Source: Methanomassiliicoccus sp. UBA386
Lineage (GTDB): Archaea; Thermoplasmatota; Thermoplasmata; Methanomassiliicoccales; Methanomassiliicoccaceae
Assembly (NCBI GenBank): GCA_002498285.1
Contig: DAGU01000102.1
Span: 1-9,329 of the forward strand
Reading direction: 5' to 3'
Length of the DNA: 9,329 nucleotides
The translations under genes and the position numbers were made by a program. This document shows positions 1 to 6,648 of the stretch, one piece after another; position 1 is the first letter of the stretch; each line of letters starts with the position of its first letter. The notes under the pieces are model-generated. The model searched no databases and was not told the DNA's origin. It saw nothing but the letters and a program-made list of their open reading frames with translations.

Positions 1-359
1 TTGCCGTACTTCTGTACGCTCTCCACGACCTTGCGGTGGCGCGGCAGCATGTAACCGGCATCCACAAGGTCCTTGCGGGCCCTTTCCACCACGTCAACGA
101 CCTTGATCTTCGAGGGGCACCGCCTCTCGCAGTCCTTGCAGGTGGTGCATTGGTAGAGGGCCTCGACCACCGAGTCGTCGGCCGGGAGGTCCTTCATGAG
201 CAGACCGTAGGACAATATCATGCGCCCCCTGGCCACTCCAGTGTCCTTTCCGATCCCTTCGAACGTGGGGCATACGCTCTTGCAGAACCCGCACATCGTG
301 CAGGTCATCATGTCCTTCTTGGATAGCTTCAGGCTCTTAGCGTCGATGTAATCTGCCAT
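1..359 (-). CDS. HdrD/GlcF-type Fe-S oxidoreductase subunit (partial)
   Basis: The N-terminal 119 residues are visible; the rest lies beyond the left edge. Two ferredoxin-type [4Fe-4S] motifs are clear: CTMCGFCKSVCP (Cys20, 23, 26, 30) and CTTCKDCERRCP (Cys71, 74, 77, 81), separated by a GVARGRM segment. This layout matches the N-terminus of the HdrD/GlcF/LutA family, which normally continues into two cysteine-rich CCG domains and passes electrons from a flavoprotein dehydrogenase to an acceptor. The ATG lies one base after the TGA of the larA-like gene, with GGGTGG inside that gene's end as ribosome site, so the two are co-transcribed and probably translationally coupled. The context points to 2-hydroxyacid (for example lactate) oxidation, but a heterodisulfide-reductase-like role is equally possible because the C-terminal half and any FAD partner are not visible. 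Confidence 0.85.
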   Translation of the reverse strand, partial: MADYIDAKSLKLSKKDMMTCTMCGFCKSVCPTFEGIGKDTGVARGRMILSYGLLMKDLPADDSVVEALYQCTTCKDCERRCPSKIKVVDVVERARKDLVDAGYMLPRHRKVVESVQKYG

Positions 360-360
360 C

Positions 361-1602
361 TCAATCCACCCTGGGAATGGTGATGCTTCCATCCATGCTG
401 ATCAATACCTTGGCCGAGGGGTCGTCCTTCAGGGCGGCGTCCACCGCCTCCTGCACCGTGGCGAACGGCGTCATGTTGGCGTCGCGCAGCAGCTTGGGGT
501 CGAGGCCGGTCACGGCGAACATACGCGCCCATACGGCGATCTCGGCCATCTTGGCCGCTTTATGATAACCAAGCCTGTACTCCTTGGCCAGGTTCTCCAG
601 GACCACGCGGGGGTCCGGAGACTGCGAGAGCTGCTGGAGGAAGGTCTCATGGCCGATGCCCTCGCGGCACTTCGACACCATAATGATGGTCCCACCCTCC
701 TTGAGGGCCCACTTTCCATTGTCCAGCGCCTTCTGGGACTGATACAGGTCGACGTCCATGGGATACGGGGCCACGGTGACGACCACGTCGGCCTTCTCTT
801 TAATCTTGACGGAGAACACTTCGTTGGCGTGCCTGACCGCCGCGTCAAAGGAGGCATGGAGGTCTCCCGCCTCAACGCGGTAAACACCCTGATGGCGGTC
901 CAGCACGATCTGTATGGCGAAGATCGGCTTGTCCTTGACGACCGAGAGGGCGTCCATCATGTCCTCGTGGACGGGGTTGCCGTCCAGCACCAGGGCCTGG
1001 GCCTCCTGCCGCATGGCCAGGCGGTGGTTCTGCTCGATCGTCTTGTACGACGCCACACCGGGTAGGAAGCTCTTGCGCCCGCCGGTGTAGCCGGCGAAGT
1101 AGTGCGGCTCCACGCTGGTGATGATCACCAGGCGGTCGGCGTTGACGGCCATCTCATTGACATGCATCTCGGTGCCGTTCTTCGAGGTCCCCAGGAACTC
1201 GCACCTGTCCTTGCGCGCATCGTGAGAATGAATAAGGCCCTTTAGGGAGTCGTACTGCTTGCCGAAGATGAAGCGGTATTCCTCTTCGGTCGGCGCGCGG
1301 TGCGCCCCGGTGGCCACCAGATAATGGGCCTTGGTCAGGTCCATCCTCTCGGCGAGGGCGTCGAGGACCTTGCAGGTCGGCGTCGGCCTGGTGCCGTCGT
1401 TGACGATGAACACAATGTCTTCCCCTCCCTCCAGGAACTCCTCCAGGGTCGGCCCTTTGACCGGCCCCTCCAATGCCCGTCTGATCTCCTGCCTCTCGTC
1501 GCCGGTCGGCACGTCCTTCGGATACACGGTCCCGGCGAAGTTCTCGTCCGGGATGTCGAGGATCTGCCCCTCATCCTTTCCATAGGGAATTGTGATGCGC
1601 AT
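361..1602 (-). CDS. larA: LarA-family nickel-pincer 2-hydroxyacid racemase
   Basis: A 413-residue protein, close to the roughly 425 residues of Lactobacillus LarA. Seen: DGTRPTP (69-75) of the N-terminal DUF2088 domain; ATGAHR with His101; EPHYFAGYTGGRK with His167 and Lys177; and His193 sixteen residues after that lysine. These spacings match LarA His108, His174, Lys184 (which holds the pincer nucleotide covalently) and His200, so the residues for the nickel-pincer cofactor are all present. Known family role: racemisation or epimerisation of lactate and other 2-hydroxyacids by hydride transfer. The substrate here is not certain. The frame is open further upstream to 1716, but I chose ATG 1602: similarity begins there and a TATA-like box lies about 32 bases upstream, giving a very short leader. 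It leads an operon with the Fe-S protein one base downstream. The cofactor-making genes larB, larC and larE are not in the window. Confidence 0.9.
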   Translation of the reverse strand: MRITIPYGKDEGQILDIPDENFAGTVYPKDVPTGDERQEIRRALEGPVKGPTLEEFLEGGEDIVFIVNDGTRPTPTCKVLDALAERMDLTKAHYLVATGAHRAPTEEEYRFIFGKQYDSLKGLIHSHDARKDRCEFLGTSKNGTEMHVNEMAVNADRLVIITSVEPHYFAGYTGGRKSFLPGVASYKTIEQNHRLAMRQEAQALVLDGNPVHEDMMDALSVVKDKPIFAIQIVLDRHQGVYRVEAGDLHASFDAAVRHANEVFSVKIKEKADVVVTVAPYPMDVDLYQSQKALDNGKWALKEGGTIIMVSKCREGIGHETFLQQLSQSPDPRVVLENLAKEYRLGYHKAAKMAEIAVWARMFAVTGLDPKLLRDANMTPFATVQEAVDAALKDDPSAKVLISMDGSITIPRVD

Positions 1603-1630
1603 CTGACCGTGGAAGCAATAAGGGAACGCG

Positions 1631-1638
1631 TATTTAAC
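1631..1638 (-). promoter_or_regulatory. TATA-like box for the larA operon
   Basis: GTTAAATA on the minus strand is AT-rich in a GC-rich setting and centred about 32 bases before ATG 1602. This predicts transcription starting only a few bases before the codon, as in many archaeal short-leader transcripts. It supports the start choice of the larA-like gene. The 1639-1778 stretch behind it holds nothing else I can recognise. Confidence 0.5.
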
Positions 1639-1778
1639 CGTTGAACGCCAGCCCCCCTTCGGACCGATCTTCCTAAAGGAAAGAAGCGCGGCCATGCGAA
1701 TATCGCAGGTCGACAAGTTGCGTATTATGACGCTCCGTCGCCGGCTGCGGGATATCGCCTTGCATCGCTCCAGATGGC

Positions 1779-2318
1779 TCAGCCGCTTCCGCCCGATGCC
1801 CTTCTCCGGAGCTCGCTCCTCACCAGCACGTACATGACGCTTTGATACACGGCGCTGAGCGCGGTGATGATCAGCGCGATCTGGAACAGGAGCCGGAAGA
1901 CGGCGTCGTTGAACCAGCTGAAGAGGTCCTGGATGTCGTCGGGCAGGATGGTGTAGAGGTCATCGAAGTGGAAGGGGAACTTGGTCAGAAAGTACGTCCC
2001 CACGACGAGGAACAGCAGCCCGTTGATTATGTCGAACAGCCTTCCCAGGTTCCTTCTGCCGGTGATCGCCCGCACAATGTTCGGAACGATGCCGAAGAGG
2101 ATGACGCCATACAGCAGGACGGCGTCGACGTCCGAGAACTCCGGCGAGAATATGTATCCGCGGCCTTGGAGATAATATAACAGGGCGGCGAAGAAGACGA
2201 TGAAGGCGATGGCGATCGCATTCCCCACCCTCTCTCCGATGCCTATGAGGTCCTTGTCGGCCTCTTTCCTCACATGCCCCGTCCACGGAAGGTCCTGGAA
2301 CGTCGAAGCGCCGCTCAT
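1779..2318 (-). CDS. Small integral membrane protein, unknown function
   Basis: I do not recognise this 179-residue protein. It has a short charged cytosolic-looking N-terminus (about 1-29), then four probable membrane helices near residues 32-50, 64-85, 95-113 and 140-166, and a basic tail (RSELRRRASGGSG). A loop of acidic and aromatic residues (about 114-138) lies between helices 3 and 4. There is no signal peptide, metal motif or transporter signature that I can see. I chose ATG 2318 because the open frame upstream of it (to 2453) would run into the divergent permease gene and its promoter. GGTGAG directly precedes this ATG, rather too close for an ideal ribosome site. It stands alone on its strand, divergent from the permease, so a shared control region is possible, but a functional link is not shown. 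Confidence 0.75.
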   Translation of the reverse strand: MSGASTFQDLPWTGHVRKEADKDLIGIGERVGNAIAIAFIVFFAALLYYLQGRGYIFSPEFSDVDAVLLYGVILFGIVPNIVRAITGRRNLGRLFDIINGLLFLVVGTYFLTKFPFHFDDLYTILPDDIQDLFSWFNDAVFRLLFQIALIITALSAVYQSVMYVLVRSELRRRASGGSG

Positions 2319-2406
2319 CTCACCGCAGGTATGGGATTCCCGGGGATATGAAGCATACAGAGCGGCGGGGGTCAAATAAATGATGCCTTCGCATATATGG
2401 GGCAGG
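2319..2406. promoter_or_regulatory. Divergent promoter gap, membrane protein / permease
   Basis: This gap separates two divergent genes and has two AT-rich cores: CAAATAAATGATG around 2373-2385 and GCATATATG around 2391-2399. The first is centred about 30 bases before ATG 2407, the right distance for a plus-strand TATA box with a short leader. Read on the minus strand the same core (TTTATTTG) or TTCATATCC (2344-2352) could serve the membrane protein gene. The exact start sites cannot be fixed from sequence alone. Confidence 0.4.
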
Positions 2407-3696
2407 ATGGAAGCAGGGAACGGGGAGGCCAATGGCGGACTGAAGAGAAGCATAGGCCTGTTCGGCGCCGTCGCCTACGGCGTGGGGACCATAGTCGGGG
2501 CGGGCGTGTACGCGCTGATGGGGCCGGGGGTGGCCAATGCCAGCAACGCGGTGTGGCTCGCGTTCTTACTGGCGGCCATCATCGCCTCCTTTACAGGGCT
2601 GTGCTACGCCAAGCTCTCCTCGGTGTACCCTACGGCCGGAGCCGAGTATGATTATGTGGGAGAGGCCACGGGGAGCAAGTTCCTGGCCTTCGTGGTCGGC
2701 TGGCTAGTGATCCTCTCGTCCATCATATCGATGGCGGCGGTCGCCCTGGGCTTCGGCGGGTACCTGCAAGCCATCACCGGCACGCCCGCGGTGCTGTTCG
2801 CCGCCACCCTGATCGTGATCATGTCGGTGATCAACTTCATGGGGATAAAGGAGTCCATCATCGCCAACATCGTCCTCACCACAATAGAGGTCGCCGGCGT
2901 CGCCATCATCATATTCCTTGGCGCTGGATTCCTGGGCACCGTCGACTACTTTGAGACGCCTCGTGGCATGGACGGGATCGTGGCGGCGGTCGGCGTGATC
3001 TTCTTCGCCTTCATCGGCTTCGAGGGGCTGGTCAAGATCGGCGAGGAGGTCAAGGACCCCGCCAGGACCATTCCCCGGGCGCTCATCCTGTCCCTCATCA
3101 TATCCACGGCGCTGTATGTAGCGGCCGCGTTGTCGGTCGTCAGCGTCGTGCCGTACCAAGAGCTGGCCGGCTCCACCTCGGCCCTGGCCGACGTGGCAGA
3201 GGCCGCGGCCGGGCCCGAAGCGGGCCTGGCCATGTCCCTCATAGCATTGATCTCCACCGCCAATACCGTCCTCATCCTGTCGATAGCCACCTCCCGCATC
3301 GCCTATGGCATGTCCAAGCGGTCCGCCCTTCCCGAGTTCCTTTCGAGGGTGCATCCCCGCGAGAAGACACCCCATTTCGCCATCTTGACCTCATCCGTAC
3401 TGGCCCTTCTTTTCTGCATTGCCGGGGACATCGAGTTCGTGGCCAACATGGCCAACTACACCATGTTCATCGTCTTCCTGGCGGTGGACGCGTCCCTGCT
3501 GATGCTGTGGAGGAGGGATATGGTGAAGGGGGCATGGTTCGCCCTGGCCGCCGTCCTGGGGGTGGCCGCATCCCTGGCGATGTTGGCCCAGTTCGACCTT
3601 GGGGTCACCCTCCTTTCGCTGGGGATGACACTCCTCGGCATGCTAGCTTATAAGCTCATCTCCCCCCACCTTAGATCGGAGCCGATCCGTCCCTGA
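2407..3696 (+). CDS. APC-family amino acid permease
   Basis: A 429-residue cytoplasmic-membrane transporter of the amino acid/polyamine/organocation (APC) superfamily, with about twelve hydrophobic helices. Family hallmarks seen: GVGTIVGAGVYALMGPG (25-41), the broken first helix that binds substrate; the FIGFEGLVKIGEEVKDPAR segment (202-220) leading into TIPRAL, typical of helix 6 and the following loop; and SRIAYGMSKRSALPEFLSRVHP (296-317, in part) after helix 8. It is expected to import an amino acid or related amine driven by protons or sodium, or by exchange; the substrate cannot be read from sequence. The frame also has ATGs at 2380 and 2383, but 2407 fits the upstream AT-rich box better and has GGGGCAGG just ahead. 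It is a single gene: the next plus-strand gene begins 74 bases later with its own ribosome site. Confidence 0.9.
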   Translation: MEAGNGEANGGLKRSIGLFGAVAYGVGTIVGAGVYALMGPGVANASNAVWLAFLLAAIIASFTGLCYAKLSSVYPTAGAEYDYVGEATGSKFLAFVVGWLVILSSIISMAAVALGFGGYLQAITGTPAVLFAATLIVIMSVINFMGIKESIIANIVLTTIEVAGVAIIIFLGAGFLGTVDYFETPRGMDGIVAAVGVIFFAFIGFEGLVKIGEEVKDPARTIPRALILSLIISTALYVAAALSVVSVVPYQELAGSTSALADVAEAAAGPEAGLAMSLIALISTANTVLILSIATSRIAYGMSKRSALPEFLSRVHPREKTPHFAILTSSVLALLFCIAGDIEFVANMANYTMFIVFLAVDASLLMLWRRDMVKGAWFALAAVLGVAASLAMLAQFDLGVTLLSLGMTLLGMLAYKLISPHLRSEPIRP

Positions 3697-3728
3697 GTCG
3701 CAACGCCGCTCACAACCACAGCGCGATA

Positions 3729-3766
3729 GGATTATCTAGATTCCACGAAGTAGTATCATCTGGGAG
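3729..3766 (+). promoter_or_regulatory. Probable promoter and ribosome site of the THUMP gene
   Basis: ATTATCTA at 3731-3738 is a weak TATA-like element about 36 bases before ATG 3771. GGGAG (3762-3766) sits four bases before the start codon and is a credible Shine-Dalgarno site. The 3697-3728 stretch between the permease stop and this element shows no terminator-like T-run. Confidence 0.35.
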
Positions 3767-3770
3767 AAAG

Positions 3771-4319
3771 ATGAGGGACTACAACGTACTGGTGACGTAC
3801 CATCCCAATGAGAAGGCCAGTGCCCAGGAGGAGGTGGCCACCGTCCTGCGGGACGCCGGGATCGGGCTGGAGGAAATGATCGAATCGATCGTTCCCGGGC
3901 TGCTGCATCTCCGGGTCGAAGGGGATGGACGGAGCCAGATGAAGAGGCTGCATGATTTCGCGCTCCGCTTTCCCGAGGTGTTCCTCCACACCCACCGCTG
4001 GATGCCCATAGAACAGTGGCTGCGGTCCACTCCGGAGGCCATGGCCTCGGCCGCTCGGGCGCTGGGCGAACGCATCGGCGAGGACGAGCGGTGGAAGCTG
4101 TCGCTGAACAAGCGGCTGTATGAGGAAGCGGGCACCAGGGAGCTTGTGCGCATGCTCGCCGACCAGATCAACGCCGGCCCGGTGGACCTTGAGGATCCGG
4201 AGAAGGTGCTGGTGGTGGAGATCGTGGGAGAGTACGCTGGCTTTTCCCTCATCTCTCCGGAAGAATATCTGGACGTGAACGAGACCCGGGTGGAGGTAGG
4301 CCTGCAGAAGGTCTATTGA
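3771..4319 (+). CDS. THUMP-domain protein (Tan1-like RNA-binding protein)
   Basis: A 182-residue protein of the archaeal THUMP family. The recognisable THUMP core runs from about residue 100 to 162, including WKLSLNKRL (108-116), a helix RELVRMLADQIN (123-134), PVDLEDPEKVLVVEIVG (137-153) and YAGFSLI, the usual order of the RNA-binding fold. No catalytic domain follows, so it matches stand-alone THUMP proteins such as Tan1, known in eukaryotes as the tRNA-binding partner of the N4-acetylcytidine acetyltransferase Kre33/NAT10. A similar adaptor role in tRNA modification is inference here, and no acetyltransferase gene is in the window. The start has GGGAG four bases upstream. Its 3' end overlaps the convergent aconitase X gene by seven bases. 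Confidence 0.85.
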   Translation: MRDYNVLVTYHPNEKASAQEEVATVLRDAGIGLEEMIESIVPGLLHLRVEGDGRSQMKRLHDFALRFPEVFLHTHRWMPIEQWLRSTPEAMASAARALGERIGEDERWKLSLNKRLYEEAGTRELVRMLADQINAGPVDLEDPEKVLVVEIVGEYAGFSLISPEEYLDVNETRVEVGLQKVY

Positions 4320-5431
4320 ACCGATGCGGTGGCCGGACGGCCGGGCGCCAGGATGCTGCGTAGCTCATCGCTCGGGGCATAACGGGCCTTGACGCCGTTG
4401 CGCCGGAGACACTCAGCCAGGCCGCAACTGTCGCAGGCCACGCTCCGAGACCGCAGCTCATCGAGCAGCGTCAGGGGGCACATGTCGACGAATAGTTTTC
4501 CTCGAGACCGCAGGACAGATGCAGTGGCCGGGCACTTGTCAGCACACAGGCGGGAGGTGAAGAACCATGCCTCCACCTCCGGCATCCTGCGGCCCTTAGA
4601 AAGCCGACCCCATCTGTTGATGTCCTGCTCGGACAGGTGGGGGCAACCCATGATGACCAGGTCCACGTCGCCATCGTGAGAGCGCAGGGCATCCTCCCAG
4701 ACCGAAACGGGAACGTCCACTCCATCCAGGCCCGGGGGCGGCGCTCCCCTGCTCAGACGAAACAGGGGCATGCTCCCCTGGCGGTTGATGGAGAACGCCA
4801 GCCGCTTGACCTCGTCGTGATCGGGAGCGACCCCGCAGATGAGAGGGACCTCGCCCGGCGCCAGGCAGGAGATGAGCCAACCCAGAAGAGAGTGGTCGTT
4901 CGCAATGGTGTGGCTGACGGTCACGGCCACCGTGGGCTGTCGGCGCTCATCAATGAGAGGTCCCCGCTCCGGCGTCACCGCCACTATGGCCGAGGCGGCC
5001 GCACTCTCGAACGTCTCTGCAGCGCTTCGCGCCCCCAGCACCGAGTTGGCGAACGCGCCTGCCGCTCGGCCGCCCCACGCCACGGCGGCGCCGGCGGGCG
5101 GATGGTTGCCCGCCAGATAGGGCGCGCATGTGCACGTGTACACCCGCGTAGGCCGGAGCCGTTCCAGCTGTCTCGCCCTCTCGGCCGCCAGCCCCCGGAG
5201 AGGGCCGCCGGGATTGGCAGTCGTTGGCACCGCGGCTCCGGATGACAACAGGTGCTCCCAGGCCTCAGAGGAACGATTCGCGTACCAATCGGGTATGTGG
5301 ACGGAGCGCACCGGCACCATCACGCGCGAGTTGTGAACCTCTCCGAGGCGGCATAACGTCTCCAGGGCCCATTGTGCGGCTGGCCCCCTTCGCCCGGAGA
5401 GCGCGTCCTCCTGCTCCTTCGTCAGTATCAT
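4313..5431 (-). CDS. Aconitase X (phosphomevalonate dehydratase large subunit-like)
   Basis: A 372-residue protein of the aconitase X catalytic-subunit family (DUF521). Seen: LTKEQEDALSG at the N-terminus; VPVRSVHIP (39-47); PTTANPGG (69-76); CTCAPYLAGNHPP (100-112); AWGGRAAGAFANSVLGARS (118-136); GCPHLSEQD (262-270); and DMCPL (316-320). The cysteines of the CTC, GCPH and MCP motifs (100/102, 263, 318) are those expected to hold the Fe-S cluster. Archaeal members paired with a small DUF126 subunit dehydrate 5-phosphomevalonate in the archaeal mevalonate pathway; other members act on hydroxyproline derivatives. No DUF126 gene lies nearby. The C-terminus, where relatives have a conserved TNSAK-like stretch, instead carries CDSCGLAEC (333-341), so a different substrate is possible. 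Its ATG overlaps the methyltransferase stop as ATGA, so the two are co-translated. Family assignment is firm, substrate is not. Confidence 0.85.
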   Translation of the reverse strand: MILTKEQEDALSGRRGPAAQWALETLCRLGEVHNSRVMVPVRSVHIPDWYANRSSEAWEHLLSSGAAVPTTANPGGPLRGLAAERARQLERLRPTRVYTCTCAPYLAGNHPPAGAAVAWGGRAAGAFANSVLGARSAAETFESAAASAIVAVTPERGPLIDERRQPTVAVTVSHTIANDHSLLGWLISCLAPGEVPLICGVAPDHDEVKRLAFSINRQGSMPLFRLSRGAPPPGLDGVDVPVSVWEDALRSHDGDVDLVIMGCPHLSEQDINRWGRLSKGRRMPEVEAWFFTSRLCADKCPATASVLRSRGKLFVDMCPLTLLDELRSRSVACDSCGLAECLRRNGVKARYAPSDELRSILAPGRPATASVQ

Positions 5432-6087
5432 TTGGAGCGCGGCTTCCTCAGCACCACCTCATATAGCTTCTTGGTGAAGGGGGGCGAGGGATCGTCGAAC
5501 TCCTTGATCCAGAGGAGATCGTAGCCAGTGGACAAACGCCGTATGGTCTCCTCGTCGAAGAAATGGACGACGAAGCCCATGGGGTTCCTCCACATGTCCT
5601 TTCCCCTCTGCTCGAACTTGCCGTAGTGGGGGTCGTGATCGTTCCGCACCGAATATATGTTGAGGCCTCCCGGCCTAAGAACGCGGCAGCATTCCTCAAG
5701 TATCTTGGCGACCTCGTCCTCGCTAAGCTCCATGGTGAAGAACATGTGCGAGAACACCGCGTCGAACGATCCGTCCGGGAACGGCAGCGGCTCCCGGGCG
5801 TCGTGGACCAAGAGGTTCATGCCAACTCCCGACGCAGCGGCCCGCTCCTTCATCTGGCATACGCCCGTCTCTGAATAGTCAAGGGCGGTCACTGAGAAGC
5901 CATTGCGGCACAGGAAGTAAGAGTCCCGGCCCTGCCCACACCCCAGCTCCAGGACGTCCTTCGCACCATTGTCCTTCAACGTTCCAAGGGCGCTCACCGC
6001 TAGCTCGCTTGGCTCCTTGCCGAAGAAGTCGTCCGTACCGGCATAGGTGCTGTCCCAATGGCTCTGCTGTTGTCCACGTTCAGTCAT
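5428..6087 (-). CDS. Class I SAM-dependent methyltransferase
   Basis: A 219-residue cytosolic Rossmann-fold methyltransferase. Motif I is VLELGCGQG (45-53), the acidic residue at the end of strand 2 is Asp70 (TALDYS), Asp96 (VHDARE) fits the adenine-contact position, FDAVFSH (108-114) is motif post-II and RVLRPGG (135-141) is motif III. The substrate is not evident; this Methyltransf_11/25-like group acts on many small molecules and also includes thiol and metalloid detoxifiers. I chose ATG 6087 over TTG 6093 because GGGGGG (6094-6099) lies six bases upstream. Its stop overlaps the ATG of the aconitase X gene by four bases, so the two form an operon, and a shared substrate pathway is a reasonable inference. 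The leader upstream contains two inverted repeats. Confidence 0.85.
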   Translation of the reverse strand: MTERGQQQSHWDSTYAGTDDFFGKEPSELAVSALGTLKDNGAKDVLELGCGQGRDSYFLCRNGFSVTALDYSETGVCQMKERAAASGVGMNLLVHDAREPLPFPDGSFDAVFSHMFFTMELSEDEVAKILEECCRVLRPGGLNIYSVRNDHDPHYGKFEQRGKDMWRNPMGFVVHFFDEETIRRLSTGYDLLWIKEFDDPSPPFTKKLYEVVLRKPRSK

Positions 6088-6110
6088 GTTCAACCCCCCG
6101 AATTCGTAAC

Positions 6111-6158
6111 GGCCGGTCCTCCCCCGGCCTTATCGACGGCACGCCGACCCGAGGTCGG
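6111..6158 (-). repeat. Two inverted repeats in the methyltransferase leader
   Basis: Two perfect six-base inverted repeats lie upstream of the methyltransferase start: GGCCGG (6111-6116) pairs with CCGGCC (6124-6129) over a seven-base loop, and CCGACC (6144-6149) pairs with GGTCGG (6153-6158) over a three-base loop. If transcription starts near an AT-rich stretch around 6170-6185, both would lie in the 5' leader. They could be regulatory hairpins or protein sites, but GC-rich six-base arms also occur by chance in DNA of this composition. Confidence 0.35.
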
Positions 6159-6239
6159 AACGCTCGTTTACCTATCAGATTCATAACACATAATCATTGG
6201 TACCGCATGTCGTCAAAACATCCGTGAAAATGCGCGCGG

Positions 6240-6247
6240 TTTATAGG
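6240..6247 (+). promoter_or_regulatory. TATA-like box ahead of the decayed gene
   Basis: TTTATAGG is a good archaeal TATA-like core on the plus strand. It is followed by an ATG at 6261 and, with GGTGA (6263-6267) nine bases upstream, an ATG at 6277. Both open frames are soon broken, so the promoter may be a relic or may now drive the MtrH-like gene from a long leader. Confidence 0.35.
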
Positions 6248-6276
6248 TTTCCGCTCGCCGATGGTGAACGGGGCCC

Positions 6277-6648
6277 ATGAGAACACCATTTGACCGGGAT
6301 GGATGCTCTGCTCGATGGCCCTCCTTAACCATATTCTCCCACCCACCATAGTGCCAATTTCGGAGTCCGCCGCCCGGCGCTGGTGGCCCCCGCATGACCA
6401 AGGGGAATATGCCCATCACGAACGAGAGCGTCACAATGATCGGAGCCGGCCTACAGATGGGTGGCCATGGAAGCGTGGAGGATGATTTTCCTGGCCCCCT
6501 TTCTTCACCGAGATGTCGGGATCCTAAGATGCTCGCCCGTCCAGAGGCCCGTATCAGAAAACGAGGGTGAGATGACTATTCGACGTTCATACCGCGCCCG
6601 GGGGAAAAAGCAAAGAGGTTGTGCACCAAATATGATCGGTACCCTTGA
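6277..6648 (+). pseudogene. Decayed protein gene upstream of the MtrH-like gene
   Basis: No intact gene occupies the gap between the methyltransferase and MtrH-like genes, but patches with coding character appear. One frame starts at ATG 6277 with GGTGA nine bases ahead, meets TAG at 6349, then reads MTKGNMPITNESVTMIGAG from 6394, on through LQMGGHGSVEDD to 6486. A second frame supplies PPFFTEMSG (6495-6521), the first resumes with DPKMLARPEARIRKRG (6520-6567) to a TGA, a third gives GEMTIRRSYRARG (6566-6604), and the first closes with EKAKRLCTKYDRYP (6604-6645) and TGA 6646. The shifts occur in compensating pairs, so the final stop is in the starting frame and overlaps the TTG of the MtrH-like gene as TTGA. 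I do not recognise the ancestral family. Sequencing errors or chance are alternatives; the clean frames of neighbouring genes argue against bad sequence. Confidence 0.4.

Noticed and set aside
2704..3375. A 223-codon open frame on the minus strand
   Set aside because: It is the shadow of the permease: the plus strand shows APC motifs and hydrophobic helices, while this frame is Gly/Asp/Arg-rich and low in complexity.
4637..5245. A 202-codon open frame on the plus strand
   Set aside because: It lies antisense inside the aconitase X gene, whose conserved motifs span the same bases.
6568..6570. TGA as a selenocysteine codon in the decayed gene
   Set aside because: No selenocysteine insertion element or selenoprotein family resemblance is seen, and other frame changes in the same stretch also need explaining.
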